A DNA stretch of 61,865 nt from Bacillus sp. (in: firmicutes). GTDB lineage: Bacteria > Bacillota > Bacilli > Bacillales > Bacillaceae. Shown piece by piece: positions 27,917 to 36,650 of this stretch. Position 1 is the first letter of the stretch. Every line of letters begins with the position of its first letter. The DNA lies in NCBI GenBank assembly GCA_031180805.1, contig JAPSLL010000007.1, forward strand, positions 1-61,865, given 5' to 3'. Below the pieces are notes generated by a model that saw only the letters and a list, made by a program, of their open reading frames with translations, ran no database searches and was not told where the DNA came from. The translations under genes and the position numbers were made by a program.

Positions 27917-28822
27917 ATGGTGATGTTAAGTGTAAAAAATATCTCAAAGGCCTATGCGTCGAAACAAGTTGTTGATCACGTTTCATTCGATATTAAAAAG
28001 GGAGAGATTTTTGGGTTTTTAGGGCCAAATGGAGCGGGGAAATCGACAACAATCGAAATCATTGCTGGTCTTAAAAAAAAGACTGGTGGCGTTGTAACGA
28101 TTAACGGGAAAGAAATTACGGACGAGGATCGCTACAATTATTTGGGAATTCAGCTACAGCAAGCTGAGCTGTATGGGAATTTAACTGTAAAGGAAACGCT
28201 GAATTTATTTTTATCATTTCATAATCGAAAGGCGTTTATTGATGAGCATATTCACTTAACAAAATTGGAGGCTTTTTTAAATCAAAAGGTGAAAAGTCTA
28301 TCAGGTGGACAAAAACAACGTTTGTCACTAAGTCTTTCATTAGCAAACGACCCCGAGATTTTAATTTTGGACGAACCAACCGTAGGCTTAGATCCTCAAT
28401 CAAGACGATTATTATGGGATATTATTCTCAATTTAAAGCAAAAGGGAAAAACGATTTTGTTAACGACTCATTTCATGGATGAAGCACAAAGACTATGTGA
28501 CCGCGTGGCGATTATGAATGAAGGTAAGCTTCTTTTTGTTGATACAGTTGATCATTTATTAAATCAGATTGATAAACGATTTTCAATTGTTATTGAAACA
28601 ACTCCTGATATTTATCCATTTCTGAATGTTGAACAATTAAGTGCAATCATTGTTAAGGATGATGAAAAGGTTGTAATTAAGACGGATGAGATCGATGAAG
28701 CATTTCAAAAAGTGATGAAGCAAATCGAGGAAAACGAGCTTGAACTGAAATCAATCGTCATAAAAGAAGCAAATTTAGAGGATCTTTTCATCCAATTAAC
28801 AGGTAAGGAGTTAAGAGAATGA
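27917..28822 (+). CDS. ABC-2 exporter ATP-binding protein in acyl-chain cluster
   Basis: A 301-residue ATPase with Walker A GPNGAGKST, signature LSGGQKQRL, Walker B ILILDEPTVGLDP and H-loop TTH, plus a C-terminal regulatory tail. AAGGAG overlaps the stop of the BtrH-like gene. The permease gene overlaps its 3' end by 4 bp (ATGA type). It belongs to the ABC-2 group that exports antibiotics, glycolipids or polysaccharide precursors. Confidence 0.9.
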   Translation: MVMLSVKNISKAYASKQVVDHVSFDIKKGEIFGFLGPNGAGKSTTIEIIAGLKKKTGGVVTINGKEITDEDRYNYLGIQLQQAELYGNLTVKETLNLFLSFHNRKAFIDEHIHLTKLEAFLNQKVKSLSGGQKQRLSLSLSLANDPEILILDEPTVGLDPQSRRLLWDIILNLKQKGKTILLTTHFMDEAQRLCDRVAIMNEGKLLFVDTVDHLLNQIDKRFSIVIETTPDIYPFLNVEQLSAIIVKDDEKVVIKTDEIDEAFQKVMKQIEENELELKSIVIKEANLEDLFIQLTGKELRE

Positions 28823-29838
28823 AAAGTGTATTTGCACTTACTAAAGCGTATATTTCGTTACTAGTAAAGGATAAAATGACATTATTTTGGTTTCTCGCAT
28901 TTCCTCTTTTATTCGTCCTGCTGTTTGGCTATGTTGTTCCTAACGTTGGAAACCAGCACGATATGGTGATTTTAGCGGAGGGAGAAAATTCAAAGCTGTT
29001 GACTGATCAACTTATGACCTTTCCGCGAACAATGATCGATGAGGATATGACGCTCAATAAAGGGAAAACGGAGCTAGAAAATGGCAATATCTCAATATTG
29101 ATATCTATTACAGAGGAAAGAGTCGATTTTCACTATTTGAAAGAGGAAGAAAAATGGGTGAAAAACATTCAGCAAGCAATTACACCAAATATCGGTCAGA
29201 GAAAAATGGATTCTGTTACATATGAGGGAGTCCATAAAATAGAGCCAATCGATTTTATTATGCCTGGAATGATCGGGCTGACGATAATGCAAATTGGTCT
29301 ATTCGGTGGTACTTCATTGCTCGAGGATCGGAGCAAACAAATTTTGCGGAGGCTTAAAATTAGTGGAATTAAGCCGTGGCAAGTCATTTTAAGCCATATT
29401 TTAAGCCGATTAGTCATGGTGCTTTTTTCAACTCTAGTTTTGATTCTTTTTGGAAGGGTTATATTAGGTGTTCCGCTACAATTTGAGTTTTGGTATACCC
29501 AGTTTCTATTCATTATATTAGGTGGGTTTGTTTTTTTAAGCTTAGGCTTGCTTATAGCGAGTATTTTAAAATCTCCTGAGGCAGGAAACATCCTTTCACA
29601 ATCAGTGAATTTTTTAATGGCATTTATTTGTGGAATCTTTATCCCGTTAACAATTTTGCCTAAGACGGTTCAAAGCGTCGTTTCCTTTTTACCTTTAACA
29701 CCGTTAGTTGAAATGCTCCGTAGCTTATTTTTAGGAGCTGCGATCGAGCCAGTTACTTTGATGATGTCTAGCTTAATTCTGCTGTTTTGGGGTTTTGCGA
29801 GCTTTATATTGGGTAGTTTACTCTTCAAATGGGAGTGA
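28819..29838 (+). CDS. ABC-2 type permease in acyl-chain cluster
   Basis: A 339-residue membrane protein with one N-terminal segment (about residues 20-38), an extracellular region of about 130 residues, then five C-terminal segments, as in the YhgE/DrrB-like ABC-2 group. It overlaps its ATPase by 4 bp and the glycosyltransferase frame by a few bases. With the MacB-type pair it gives the cluster two separate exporters. One may flip the lipid and the other may extract it or confer self-protection. Confidence 0.85.
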   Translation: MKSVFALTKAYISLLVKDKMTLFWFLAFPLLFVLLFGYVVPNVGNQHDMVILAEGENSKLLTDQLMTFPRTMIDEDMTLNKGKTELENGNISILISITEERVDFHYLKEEEKWVKNIQQAITPNIGQRKMDSVTYEGVHKIEPIDFIMPGMIGLTIMQIGLFGGTSLLEDRSKQILRRLKISGIKPWQVILSHILSRLVMVLFSTLVLILFGRVILGVPLQFEFWYTQFLFIILGGFVFLSLGLLIASILKSPEAGNILSQSVNFLMAFICGIFIPLTILPKTVQSVVSFLPLTPLVEMLRSLFLGAAIEPVTLMMSSLILLFWGFASFILGSLLFKWE

Positions 29839-29843
29839 TTTCG

Positions 29844-30761
29844 TTGTTAAGCATTGTAATTCCAACGTATAACCAAAGAGAAAGGCTAGAGGAAACGCTA
29901 GGCGCAATAGCCCAGCAATCATGCTTAAGAGACACAACTGTTTATGTTGTGAATGATGGTTCTACAGATGGGACAAGGTTATTTTTAGAACAGCTTGATT
30001 ATGATTGGTTGAAGGTTATTCACCAAGCAAATATGGGAAGAAGTGCGGCTAGAAATTCAGGAATGCAACAGGCTCGTTCAAAATATGTCCTCTTTCTAGA
30101 TGATGATATGGTCGTCCTTCCTGGTTTTATTGAGCACCATTTAGCTGCACAGCAGGAGCAAGAAGGTATTTATATAGGTGAAATCTTAAATATTTCTAGT
30201 GATAAAGTAGAGCGATTTATTGCGGAAAAGCATGCTGGTGCAGATTTTGCTACATTAGCGAATCTCCAGGAGGAGGACTTGCTCGTTAATCTCGGACGAT
30301 ATTTTTATGAATGGAGCAACAAGCAAGCTGCAATGTCATGGGTATGTATGGTTGCAGCGAATGTTTCCTTTCCGATCTCAATGTTTAAACAGGTGAATGG
30401 CTTTGATGAAAGGTTTAAAGGCTGGGGTGTCGAGGATCATGAGCTCGCGTTTCGGTTTCATCAAGCAGGTGGTAAATTCCGATATTTAAATGAAGCGAAA
30501 GCCTTTCATCTTGATCACCGAAAACAAATCAATCGTCCCCAGCTACTTGAGAATGTTTTGTATTTTTATAAAAAATCAGCATTTGAACGGGAAGTTAAAG
30601 CTTATGTTGATTACGTAACAGGGAAAATTTCAATGCCCGATTTATATCGGATTGTCATGAAGCAAGAGCCAACATGTACCGAACAAGAAATTTATTTTCG
30701 CCCAAATGCTCATCTAACGAAAAAGGAAAGTAAGGAAGTTGTCTATGCAACGAATTCTTGA
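29844..30761 (+). CDS. Family 2 glycosyltransferase
   Basis: A 305-residue GT-A fold transferase. The N-terminal nucleotide-binding strand is LSIVIPTYNQ, the metal-binding DxD is in LFLDDDMVV (about residue 90), and the catalytic region is GWGVEDHELAFR, typical of GT2 enzymes with a galactosyltransferase-like C-terminal motif. TTG at 29844 has GGGAGTGA five bases upstream; an ATG five codons earlier is the alternative. No membrane segment is present. It probably adds a sugar (perhaps GlcNAc, given the deacetylase that follows) to the product. Confidence 0.85.
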   Translation: MLSIVIPTYNQRERLEETLGAIAQQSCLRDTTVYVVNDGSTDGTRLFLEQLDYDWLKVIHQANMGRSAARNSGMQQARSKYVLFLDDDMVVLPGFIEHHLAAQQEQEGIYIGEILNISSDKVERFIAEKHAGADFATLANLQEEDLLVNLGRYFYEWSNKQAAMSWVCMVAANVSFPISMFKQVNGFDERFKGWGVEDHELAFRFHQAGGKFRYLNEAKAFHLDHRKQINRPQLLENVLYFYKKSAFEREVKAYVDYVTGKISMPDLYRIVMKQEPTCTEQEIYFRPNAHLTKKESKEVVYATNS

Positions 30762-31491
30762 AGCGTTTATCGATACACATAAACGGCCACAGTTGATGAA
30801 AATCACAAAAGGGAGGCGGGTGCTTGTTCTTGCTCCACATCCAGATGATGAGATTATTGGGCCAGGTGGAACGATCGTAAAGCATATTGATGCAGGGAAT
30901 CCGGTACATATCGTCTTTATAACTGACGGAAGTAAAGGGAGATCAAGGGAGCAAACGATCGAGGAAATTGTTGAGATTAGAATGCTGGAGGCAGCTACAG
31001 TTTGTGAGCAGCTAGGAGCTACCTATTCTTTTCTTGGCTGTAAGGATGGAGATTATATACCAGAAGAAACAAAACTTCAGCAATTAATAGATATAATGGA
31101 AGAATTTCAGCCAACAGATGTCTTTATTCCTCATTCCCATGACACCCATCGCGATCATTTTATGACGAATCTATTGTTTTTTGCCTGTATAAAAGAAAAT
31201 TGCAATGCCGATCGAATGGTTTGGGAATATGAGGTGTGGGCACCATTACAGCCAAATACGGTTGTAAATATAACGAAGCAATTTCATAGAAAACAAGAAT
31301 TGCTATCATTTTATGAATCGCAACTAAAGCTAATCTCCTATCAGGAAATTATGGCAGGATTAAATATGTACCGAGTTTCTTCAATCCCGATTCGTGGGAT
31401 TACCCATATGGAGGCATTTTACTGTTCAGATGAACAAAGGTATGTGGAAAAACTAACAAAGCAAATCACTAATGAACAAATCGAGGTTTAG
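30745..31491 (+). CDS. PIG-L/LmbE family deacetylase
   Basis: A 248-residue zinc hydrolase with the metal and catalytic motif PHPDDE (residues 31-36) and the second metal-binding block HSHDTHRDH (130-138). ATG at 30745 follows AAGGAAG by six bases and overlaps the glycosyltransferase gene by 17 bp. Family members remove acetyl from GlcNAc in GlcNAc-inositol, bacillithiol and glycopeptide pathways. Here it would unmask an amine on the sugar, which could be the acceptor for BtrH-type acyl transfer. The acceptor idea is inference. Confidence 0.85.
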   Translation: MQRILEAFIDTHKRPQLMKITKGRRVLVLAPHPDDEIIGPGGTIVKHIDAGNPVHIVFITDGSKGRSREQTIEEIVEIRMLEAATVCEQLGATYSFLGCKDGDYIPEETKLQQLIDIMEEFQPTDVFIPHSHDTHRDHFMTNLLFFACIKENCNADRMVWEYEVWAPLQPNTVVNITKQFHRKQELLSFYESQLKLISYQEIMAGLNMYRVSSIPIRGITHMEAFYCSDEQRYVEKLTKQITNEQIEV

Positions 31492-31508
31492 TATAAAGGA
31501 GAGTTATT

Positions 31509-31925
31509 GTGGATATTAAAGAGATTATGACCAAGCTGAATCATCGTTATCCGTTTTTACTTGTTGATCGCATCGTCGAAAGAGAACCTGATAAATGGAT
31601 AAAGGGCTATAAAAACATTACGTTTAATGAGCCTTATTTTAACGGTCACTTTCCTGAAAATCCAATATTTCCAGGGGTATTAATTATTGAATCGATGGCG
31701 CAAATTGGTGGACTGATGTTTTCCGAAAAGGAAAAGGGCTTCTTAGTAGGAGTTGATAAGACGAAATTTATTCAGTTTGTAAGACCAGGGGATCAGCTTG
31801 TTACAGAGGCGACAAAAATTAAAGAATTTGGTCAATATGCAAAGGTTGAAGTAAAAGGAAGCGTTGATGGCAAAGTAGTTGCAAAGGCAGAGGTAACCTA
31901 TTACTTCGAAAATGTGGAGGAGTAA
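31509..31925 (+). CDS. FabZ-like 3-hydroxyacyl-ACP dehydratase
   Basis: A 138-residue hot-dog dehydratase with the catalytic His47 in NGHFPENP and Glu61 in ESMAQ, and the N-terminal HRYPFLLVDRI signature of FabZ. GTG start, five bases after AAAGGAG. Together with the FabG-like reductase and without any enoyl reductase in the operon it would leave double bonds in the chain. It is a second copy separate from the housekeeping fabZ, judging by context. Confidence 0.88.
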   Translation: MDIKEIMTKLNHRYPFLLVDRIVEREPDKWIKGYKNITFNEPYFNGHFPENPIFPGVLIIESMAQIGGLMFSEKEKGFLVGVDKTKFIQFVRPGDQLVTEATKIKEFGQYAKVEVKGSVDGKVVAKAEVTYYFENVEE

Positions 31926-31926
31926 T

Positions 31927-32292
31927 ATGATTCAAGGGATTGGGCTCGATATCGTTGAAACTTCACGAATCGAAAGGCTACTAGAAAGGTATCATCATCA
32001 ATTTATTAAGCTGATTCTCACAGAAAAGGAGACAGTTATTTTCACAAACATTAAAAATCAGCAAAGAAGGGTAGAGTGGCTTGCTGGGAGATTTTCTGCA
32101 AAAGAGGCGATCAGTAAAGCGATTGGTACCGGGATACAAAAAAGGTTAACGTTAAAGGATATTGAAGTAATGCCAACGGAAAACGGCCAGCCACGTGCTT
32201 TCATCTATGGAAAATATCATGAGAGGATTCATCTTTCAATAACCCATACGAAAGCTTTAGCAGCAACCTATTGCGTTTTAGAGAGGGTATAA
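31927..32292 (+). CDS. acpS: Holo-ACP synthase (AcpS-type phosphopantetheinyl transferase)
   Basis: A 121-residue AcpS-type enzyme with the N-terminal IGLDIVETSRIE (Asp8) and the WLAGRFSAKEAISKAIGTG motif that binds Mg2+ and CoA. GGAGGAG lies six bases before the ATG at 31927. It attaches 4'-phosphopantetheine to a carrier Ser. As last gene of the operon it is most likely dedicated to the cluster ACP, although it could be the only acpS of the genome. A terminator follows directly. Confidence 0.88.
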   Translation: MIQGIGLDIVETSRIERLLERYHHQFIKLILTEKETVIFTNIKNQQRRVEWLAGRFSAKEAISKAIGTGIQKRLTLKDIEVMPTENGQPRAFIYGKYHERIHLSITHTKALAATYCVLERV

Positions 32293-32296
32293 GTAT

Positions 32297-32345
32297 TAAA
32301 AAGGCTGTTTTAAATGGGTCTGACCCTTTTGAAACAGCCTTTTCA
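32297..32345 (+). terminator. Terminator of the acyl-chain operon
   Basis: AAAAAGGCTGTTT and AAACAGCCTTTTT-like arms surround a loop containing GGGTCTGACCC. The 3' side reads AAACAGCCTTTTCATT. It ends the 14.5-kb unit and may act for the convergent membrane gene. Confidence 0.8.
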
Positions 32346-32353
32346 TTAGCAGT

Positions 32354-32707
32354 TTAAGATTTTGATAGCTTCCATGCAGGAATAAGAGAATGAAACCGAA
32401 AAAGTCTGCTTGCCACAACATGAATGATGACATAAATGAGTAATGTTAAAGCATAGGTGATGAACCATTGCATGAAAGACTCGTTTAAGAATAGGAACAA
32501 TAGGCCCATTCCTACAGGGAAAGGGGTTAAAATGATTAGCCACATAGGTGAATTAAGCTTTTCAACAACGGCTCCTAAAGTAACGACAGACGCTCCGATG
32601 ATAATTGCATGCCAAATTGATAATCCTTTTGTTAAGAAAATATCGCCTAAAAAATAAGAAAGACTTGTAAGTAATACTGCAGCAATAAAACTAATAAAAT
32701 ACTTCAA
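32354..32707 (-). CDS. DUF2512-like four-helix membrane protein
   Basis: A 117-residue protein with four hydrophobic segments (about 3-24, 30-48, 54-72 and 80-100). The size, topology and WLIILTPFPVGMGLL segment resemble the DUF2512 (YndM) family of Bacillus. The start is TTG, with GGGAG about twelve bases upstream, a rather long spacing. It is convergent with the operon terminator. Function unknown; the family call is from memory of the pattern. Confidence 0.6.
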   Translation of the reverse strand: MKYFISFIAAVLLTSLSYFLGDIFLTKGLSIWHAIIIGASVVTLGAVVEKLNSPMWLIILTPFPVGMGLLFLFLNESFMQWFITYALTLLIYVIIHVVASRLFRFHSLIPAWKLSKS

Positions 32708-32894
32708 TCTTTAGTTTCACTCCCTATTAAATGTAATCCATCTATCTATATCATACCATTGTCATTTTATGATATGAATGGAAAAACAGTCATAATTTTC
32801 AACTTTTTTCTTTGTTAAGTGTCAGGGTGGACAACTTATTAGTTAAGAAGGTATGCTTAATTTATGTTAGAGATGATGAAAGGCTTACATAAAA

Positions 32895-32938
32895 TTGTGA
32901 AAAATATCACAAATTTAATGATAAAAAGATTTTATACT
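32895..32938 (+). promoter_or_regulatory. Fnr/CRP-like site and promoter upstream of hemY paralogue
   Basis: TTGTGAAAAATATCACAA (32895-32912) contains TGTGA-N6-TCACA, the Fnr/CRP half-site layout, and also resembles a Rex box. The -10 TATACT lies at 32933-32938 and no good -35 is present. The box centre (32903.5) falls at about -41.5 from a start near 32945, the class II activator position. The rest of the 440-bp gap is a leader with a strong hairpin at about 33080-33103. Confidence 0.55.
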
Positions 32939-33147
32939 ATTAGCATGTGATAACGGATTTTTAAAGAAGGCTCCTTTTCTACAATATTGTTGGTTTAAGT
33001 GAGTAAGTCGGGACTCCTAAGGATGCGTGGGATATAACTGCAAAGGAAAATCAACCAAAACGACTATTAATAAAAACAACAAAGCTTGCGAAAGCAGCTT
33101 TAAGAATGAACATTTGTTATGAAATGGCTAAATTAGAGGTGTATGCT

Positions 33148-34530
33148 ATGAAAACAGTCTTAGTAATAGGTGGAGGTATAACTGGCTTATCAGCGATGTA
33201 TGAGCTGCAAAAGTGGAAAACGGAAAACGAATCAGATGTTCAATTGGTTTTAGTGGAAGCAACAGAGCATCTTGGTGGGAAAATTCGCACTGAGAAAAAA
33301 GGCGAGTTTATTATGGAAACGGGAGCAGATTCAATTGTATCTCGGAAGGTAAATGATTCTTTTTTAGGTGAACTTGGCTTACAAAATGAGATTGTATACA
33401 ATGCAACAGGAAGCTCGTTCATTTTTACAGATGGTGAGATAAAACCGATTCCGTCTGATTCTGTTTTTGGGATACCGGCAAGTATTGAATCACTTGCATC
33501 TAGTACGTTAGTATCTGCAGAAGGAAAGGTAGAAGCTTTAAAGGACTTTTATACGCAAAATGAGTCATTTACAGAAAATGATTCAATCGGTGATTTTCTA
33601 GAATATTTTCTTGGACATGAGTTAGTCGAAAAGCAAATTGCTCCTGTACTATCTGGTGTCTATTCAGGGTCCTTACATGATTTAACGATTGCTTCCACCC
33701 TTCCGTATATATTGGAGTATAAAAACAAGTATGGAAGTATTATAAAAGGGTTTGAAGCAAATAAGGGGAAATTTCAAAGCAATGGTGAAAAGAAATTTCT
33801 TTCCTTCAAGGCTGGCTTAAGCACATTAATTGATACAATGGAGGCCAAGCTTGTCGATGTTGATGTGCGTACAAGCTGGAGGGCAAAGAGCTTGGAGAAA
33901 ATAAATGATCGCTATAGGGTTGTATCTTATCAGGGTAAAGTCATTGAGGCAGATTACGTTGTGCTAAGCATTCCTCACCATGCTGCAGAGCAATTGTTAA
34001 ACGATAAGCAATTAACAGAGCATTTTGCTGACTTGAAAACAAGCTCACTAATTAGTGTATACCTTGGATTTCAGCTACCTGATAGCCTGCTTCCTAAAGA
34101 GGGAACGGGGTTTATTACGGCTAATGACAGTGAATTATCCTGTAATGCTTGTACGTGGACAAGTAAAAAATGGTCACATACATCGAAAAATCATAATTTA
34201 CTCGTAAGGCTCTTTTATAAAAGCAGTCATCGATCCTTTGCAGATATTCAAAAGATGAGTGAGCAAGAGCTAGTGGAAGTAGCACTTTCTGATGTGAAAA
34301 AAGCAATGCAGCTAACAGCTGATCCTGTTGAAAGAATTGTAACGAATTGGTCTAATAATATGCCGACTTATCAAATTACACATCCTCAAACAGTTCAGGC
34401 ATTGGAGCAAAAGCTGAGCAAAGAATATTCAGGGTTGATGCTAGCAGGTTGTTCCTATTATGGAGTCGGTATCCCAGATTGTATTGAAAATGGCGTTCAA
34501 ACAGCCAACAAAATTATTGAACGATTATAA
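33148..34530 (+). CDS. hemY: HemY/CgoX-type coproporphyrinogen (protoporphyrinogen) oxidase
   Basis: A 460-residue FAD-dependent oxidase. The dinucleotide-binding motif is VIGGGITGLSA at the N-terminus, with GGKIRTEKKGEF and the ending GLMLAGCSYYGVGIPDCIENG typical of HemY. Gram-positive enzymes of this type oxidise coproporphyrinogen III to coproporphyrin III. ATG at 33148 is seven bases from GAGGTG; an ATG 14 codons earlier has no such site. It stands alone rather than in a hemEHY operon, so it is probably a second copy. An Fnr-like site lies upstream. Confidence 0.88.
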   Translation: MKTVLVIGGGITGLSAMYELQKWKTENESDVQLVLVEATEHLGGKIRTEKKGEFIMETGADSIVSRKVNDSFLGELGLQNEIVYNATGSSFIFTDGEIKPIPSDSVFGIPASIESLASSTLVSAEGKVEALKDFYTQNESFTENDSIGDFLEYFLGHELVEKQIAPVLSGVYSGSLHDLTIASTLPYILEYKNKYGSIIKGFEANKGKFQSNGEKKFLSFKAGLSTLIDTMEAKLVDVDVRTSWRAKSLEKINDRYRVVSYQGKVIEADYVVLSIPHHAAEQLLNDKQLTEHFADLKTSSLISVYLGFQLPDSLLPKEGTGFITANDSELSCNACTWTSKKWSHTSKNHNLLVRLFYKSSHRSFADIQKMSEQELVEVALSDVKKAMQLTADPVERIVTNWSNNMPTYQITHPQTVQALEQKLSKEYSGLMLAGCSYYGVGIPDCIENGVQTANKIIERL

Positions 34531-34772
34531 TTGTTATAGAAGATAATGCTATTATTCGGTATGGGGAGACCTATGCTCAAATAGCTTTTTATTTATGATG
34601 TACTAATGCTGTTTTGTAAAATGCCTGAAGCGGAAATCAACAACCAGGTTTAATAGATCGTTATGGAAAAAGGTGTGAAGTTCCGAAAATGAAGTATATA
34701 TGGTAAAATAATAACTTCATATAGATATTTTTATAATGTCGAGAATACAATTAGAGATAAGAGGTGTTGCGA

Positions 34773-36194
34773 ATGAAAATTATTGAATCGATTATTAATG
34801 GAACAAACACGTTATTATGGTCATATGTTTTAATTATTATGTTAATCGGTATCGGTCTTTATTTTACAATTCGAACAAAGTTTGTCCAGTTTCGGATGAT
34901 TCCGGAAATGTTTCGCTTGTTAGGCGAAGGTGTAAACGCTAATAAAAAGGGAATATCATCGTTTCAGGCATTTTGTATTAGTACTGCCTCACGTGTAGGT
35001 ACAGGAAATCTTGCTGGTGTTGCAATTGCAATAACGACAGGTGGTCCTGGGGCTGTTTTTTGGATGTGGTTAATCGCCTTAATAGGATCAGCCTCTGCAT
35101 TTATCGAAAGCACATTGGCACAAATCTACAAGGTTAAAGATGGAGATACGTTCCGTGGTGGACCAGCCTATTATATGGAAAGAGCGTTAAATGCACGGTG
35201 GATGGGTATTGTTTTTGCAGTGTTAATTTCCTTAACTTTTGGTTTAGCATTTAATTCTGTTCAAGCGAATACAATTACGAGTGCATTAAATGAGTCATTT
35301 GGGATAAATAAAATCTTAATTGCCGTTGTCCTATCGGTTATTACAGCGGTTATCATTTTCGGTGGATTAAAAAGCGTAGCAAAGGTATCTGAAGTAATAG
35401 TACCTGTCATGGCTGGCGGGTATATTATCGTAGCTCTTATTATTATGATTTTGAATATTACAGAGCTTCCAAGTGTCATAGTTCTTATTTTTAAGAGTGC
35501 CTTTGGTTTAAGTGAAGTTGCTGGCGGTGCTTTAGGAGCAGCAATGATGAATGGTATTAAACGAGGCTTATTTTCAAATGAAGCTGGAATGGGTAGTGCG
35601 CCAAATGCAGCTGCAACAGCAGATGTTACACACCCCGTTAAACAAGGCTTAATTCAATCTTTTGGTGTTTTTGTTGATACGTTATTAATTTGTAGTTCAA
35701 CGGCATTTATCATTTTGTTTTCAGGACTATACACGTCAAAGGAAAGCGATGGGATTGTCCTAACACAAAATGCCTTAGACCACTTACTTGGTTCATGGGG
35801 AGGCATCTTCTTAGCAATACTCGTTCTATTATTCTGCTTTAGTTCAGTAGTTGGAAACTACTACTATGGTGAAACAAATATAGATTTTATAAGTCAAAAT
35901 AAATTTTGGTTGTATGTATACCGGATTGCCGTTGTGGCAATGGTCGCATTCGGTTCACTTGCATCTTTAGGGTTTGTTTGGAGCCTAGCTGATTTAATGA
36001 TGGGTTTAATGGCAATAATTAACCTTATTGCGATTGTACTATTAGGCCATATTGCGATAAAAGCGCTAAACGATTATATTAAGCAAAAAAAGAACGGAAA
36101 AAATCCTGTATTCCATGTATCAAATATTAAAGGCTTAAAAAATGTTGAAGCATGGGGCAGCATGTCAGATAAAGAAAATCTTGATAGCAAATAA
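34773..36194 (+). CDS. Sodium:alanine/glycine symporter (AGCS family)
   Basis: A 473-residue membrane protein with about eleven hydrophobic segments and the AGCS signatures ASRVGTGNLAGVA, FRGGPAYYMERAL and FSNEAGMGSAPNAAATADV. It imports alanine, glycine or a related amino acid with Na+. ATG at 34773 follows GAGGTG by six bases; a TTG three codons earlier is less likely. Monocistronic, with a terminator behind it. Confidence 0.93.
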   Translation: MKIIESIINGTNTLLWSYVLIIMLIGIGLYFTIRTKFVQFRMIPEMFRLLGEGVNANKKGISSFQAFCISTASRVGTGNLAGVAIAITTGGPGAVFWMWLIALIGSASAFIESTLAQIYKVKDGDTFRGGPAYYMERALNARWMGIVFAVLISLTFGLAFNSVQANTITSALNESFGINKILIAVVLSVITAVIIFGGLKSVAKVSEVIVPVMAGGYIIVALIIMILNITELPSVIVLIFKSAFGLSEVAGGALGAAMMNGIKRGLFSNEAGMGSAPNAAATADVTHPVKQGLIQSFGVFVDTLLICSSTAFIILFSGLYTSKESDGIVLTQNALDHLLGSWGGIFLAILVLLFCFSSVVGNYYYGETNIDFISQNKFWLYVYRIAVVAMVAFGSLASLGFVWSLADLMMGLMAIINLIAIVLLGHIAIKALNDYIKQKKNGKNPVFHVSNIKGLKNVEAWGSMSDKENLDSK

Positions 36195-36210
36195 ATCTTT
36201 TATGAAAAAT

Positions 36211-36246
36211 TCCTTAGCTCTTAAATGGGCTAAGGTTTTTTTATTT
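36211..36246 (+). terminator. Terminator of the AGCS symporter gene
   Basis: CCTTAGC (36212-36218) and GCTAAGG (36229-36235) followed by TTTTTTTATTTT. Confidence 0.8.
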
Positions 36247-36385
36247 TGAACAGATGCTCATATCTTCTCCTTAAATATAAAGGAGTCTTAATAGTTATAA
36301 ATGATAGGGATTTGTATTTTAGAAATAGCTATTAAAATGAAGATAATCTTGATGAGGAGCTATAAGTAAGTTGAAAATTTAGGTT

Positions 36386-36571
36386 TTATCCATTAACTGC
36401 AGCTTTATTGTAATAACCGATAAGCTGTGTTTCGAGAATCAGCTTGTCCAATTCCTCGCTATATTTTATCGTTTCCGGATTTGTAAATCCCTTTGTTTCT
36501 GCGGTTACAACCATTAATTTACGAACGAGATTAATTTTATATGATAAATCAGAGTTAATATTTGTATTCAT
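36386..36571 (-). CDS. Spo0E family aspartyl-phosphate phosphatase
   Basis: A 61-residue helical-hairpin protein with the Spo0E signature YSEELDKLI at residues 39-47. Members dephosphorylate Spo0A~P and delay sporulation. AGGAG lies nine bases before the ATG. A perfect Spo0A box (TGTCGAA on this strand) is found about 75 bases upstream, suggesting feedback by Spo0A. Its target within the phosphorelay is inferred from family. Confidence 0.85.
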   Translation of the reverse strand: MNTNINSDLSYKINLVRKLMVVTAETKGFTNPETIKYSEELDKLILETQLIGYYNKAAVNG

Positions 36572-36643
36572 TTTTTAATTCTCCTGTAATAGATATTAAC
36601 TAATATTTATATTATTAATGATTTTATTAATTTTTGAAATGGT

Positions 36644-36650
36644 TTCGACA
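36644..36650 (-). promoter_or_regulatory. Spo0A box upstream of the Spo0E gene
   Basis: TGTCGAA on the minus strand, identical to the 0A box core, 73 bases before the Spo0E start. A 7-mer alone is weak evidence; gene context makes it plausible. Confidence 0.4.

Noticed and set aside
33065-33105. Hairpin AAAGCTTGCGAAAGCAGCTTT in the hemY leader as a terminator
   Set aside because: No T-run follows; treated as leader structure only.
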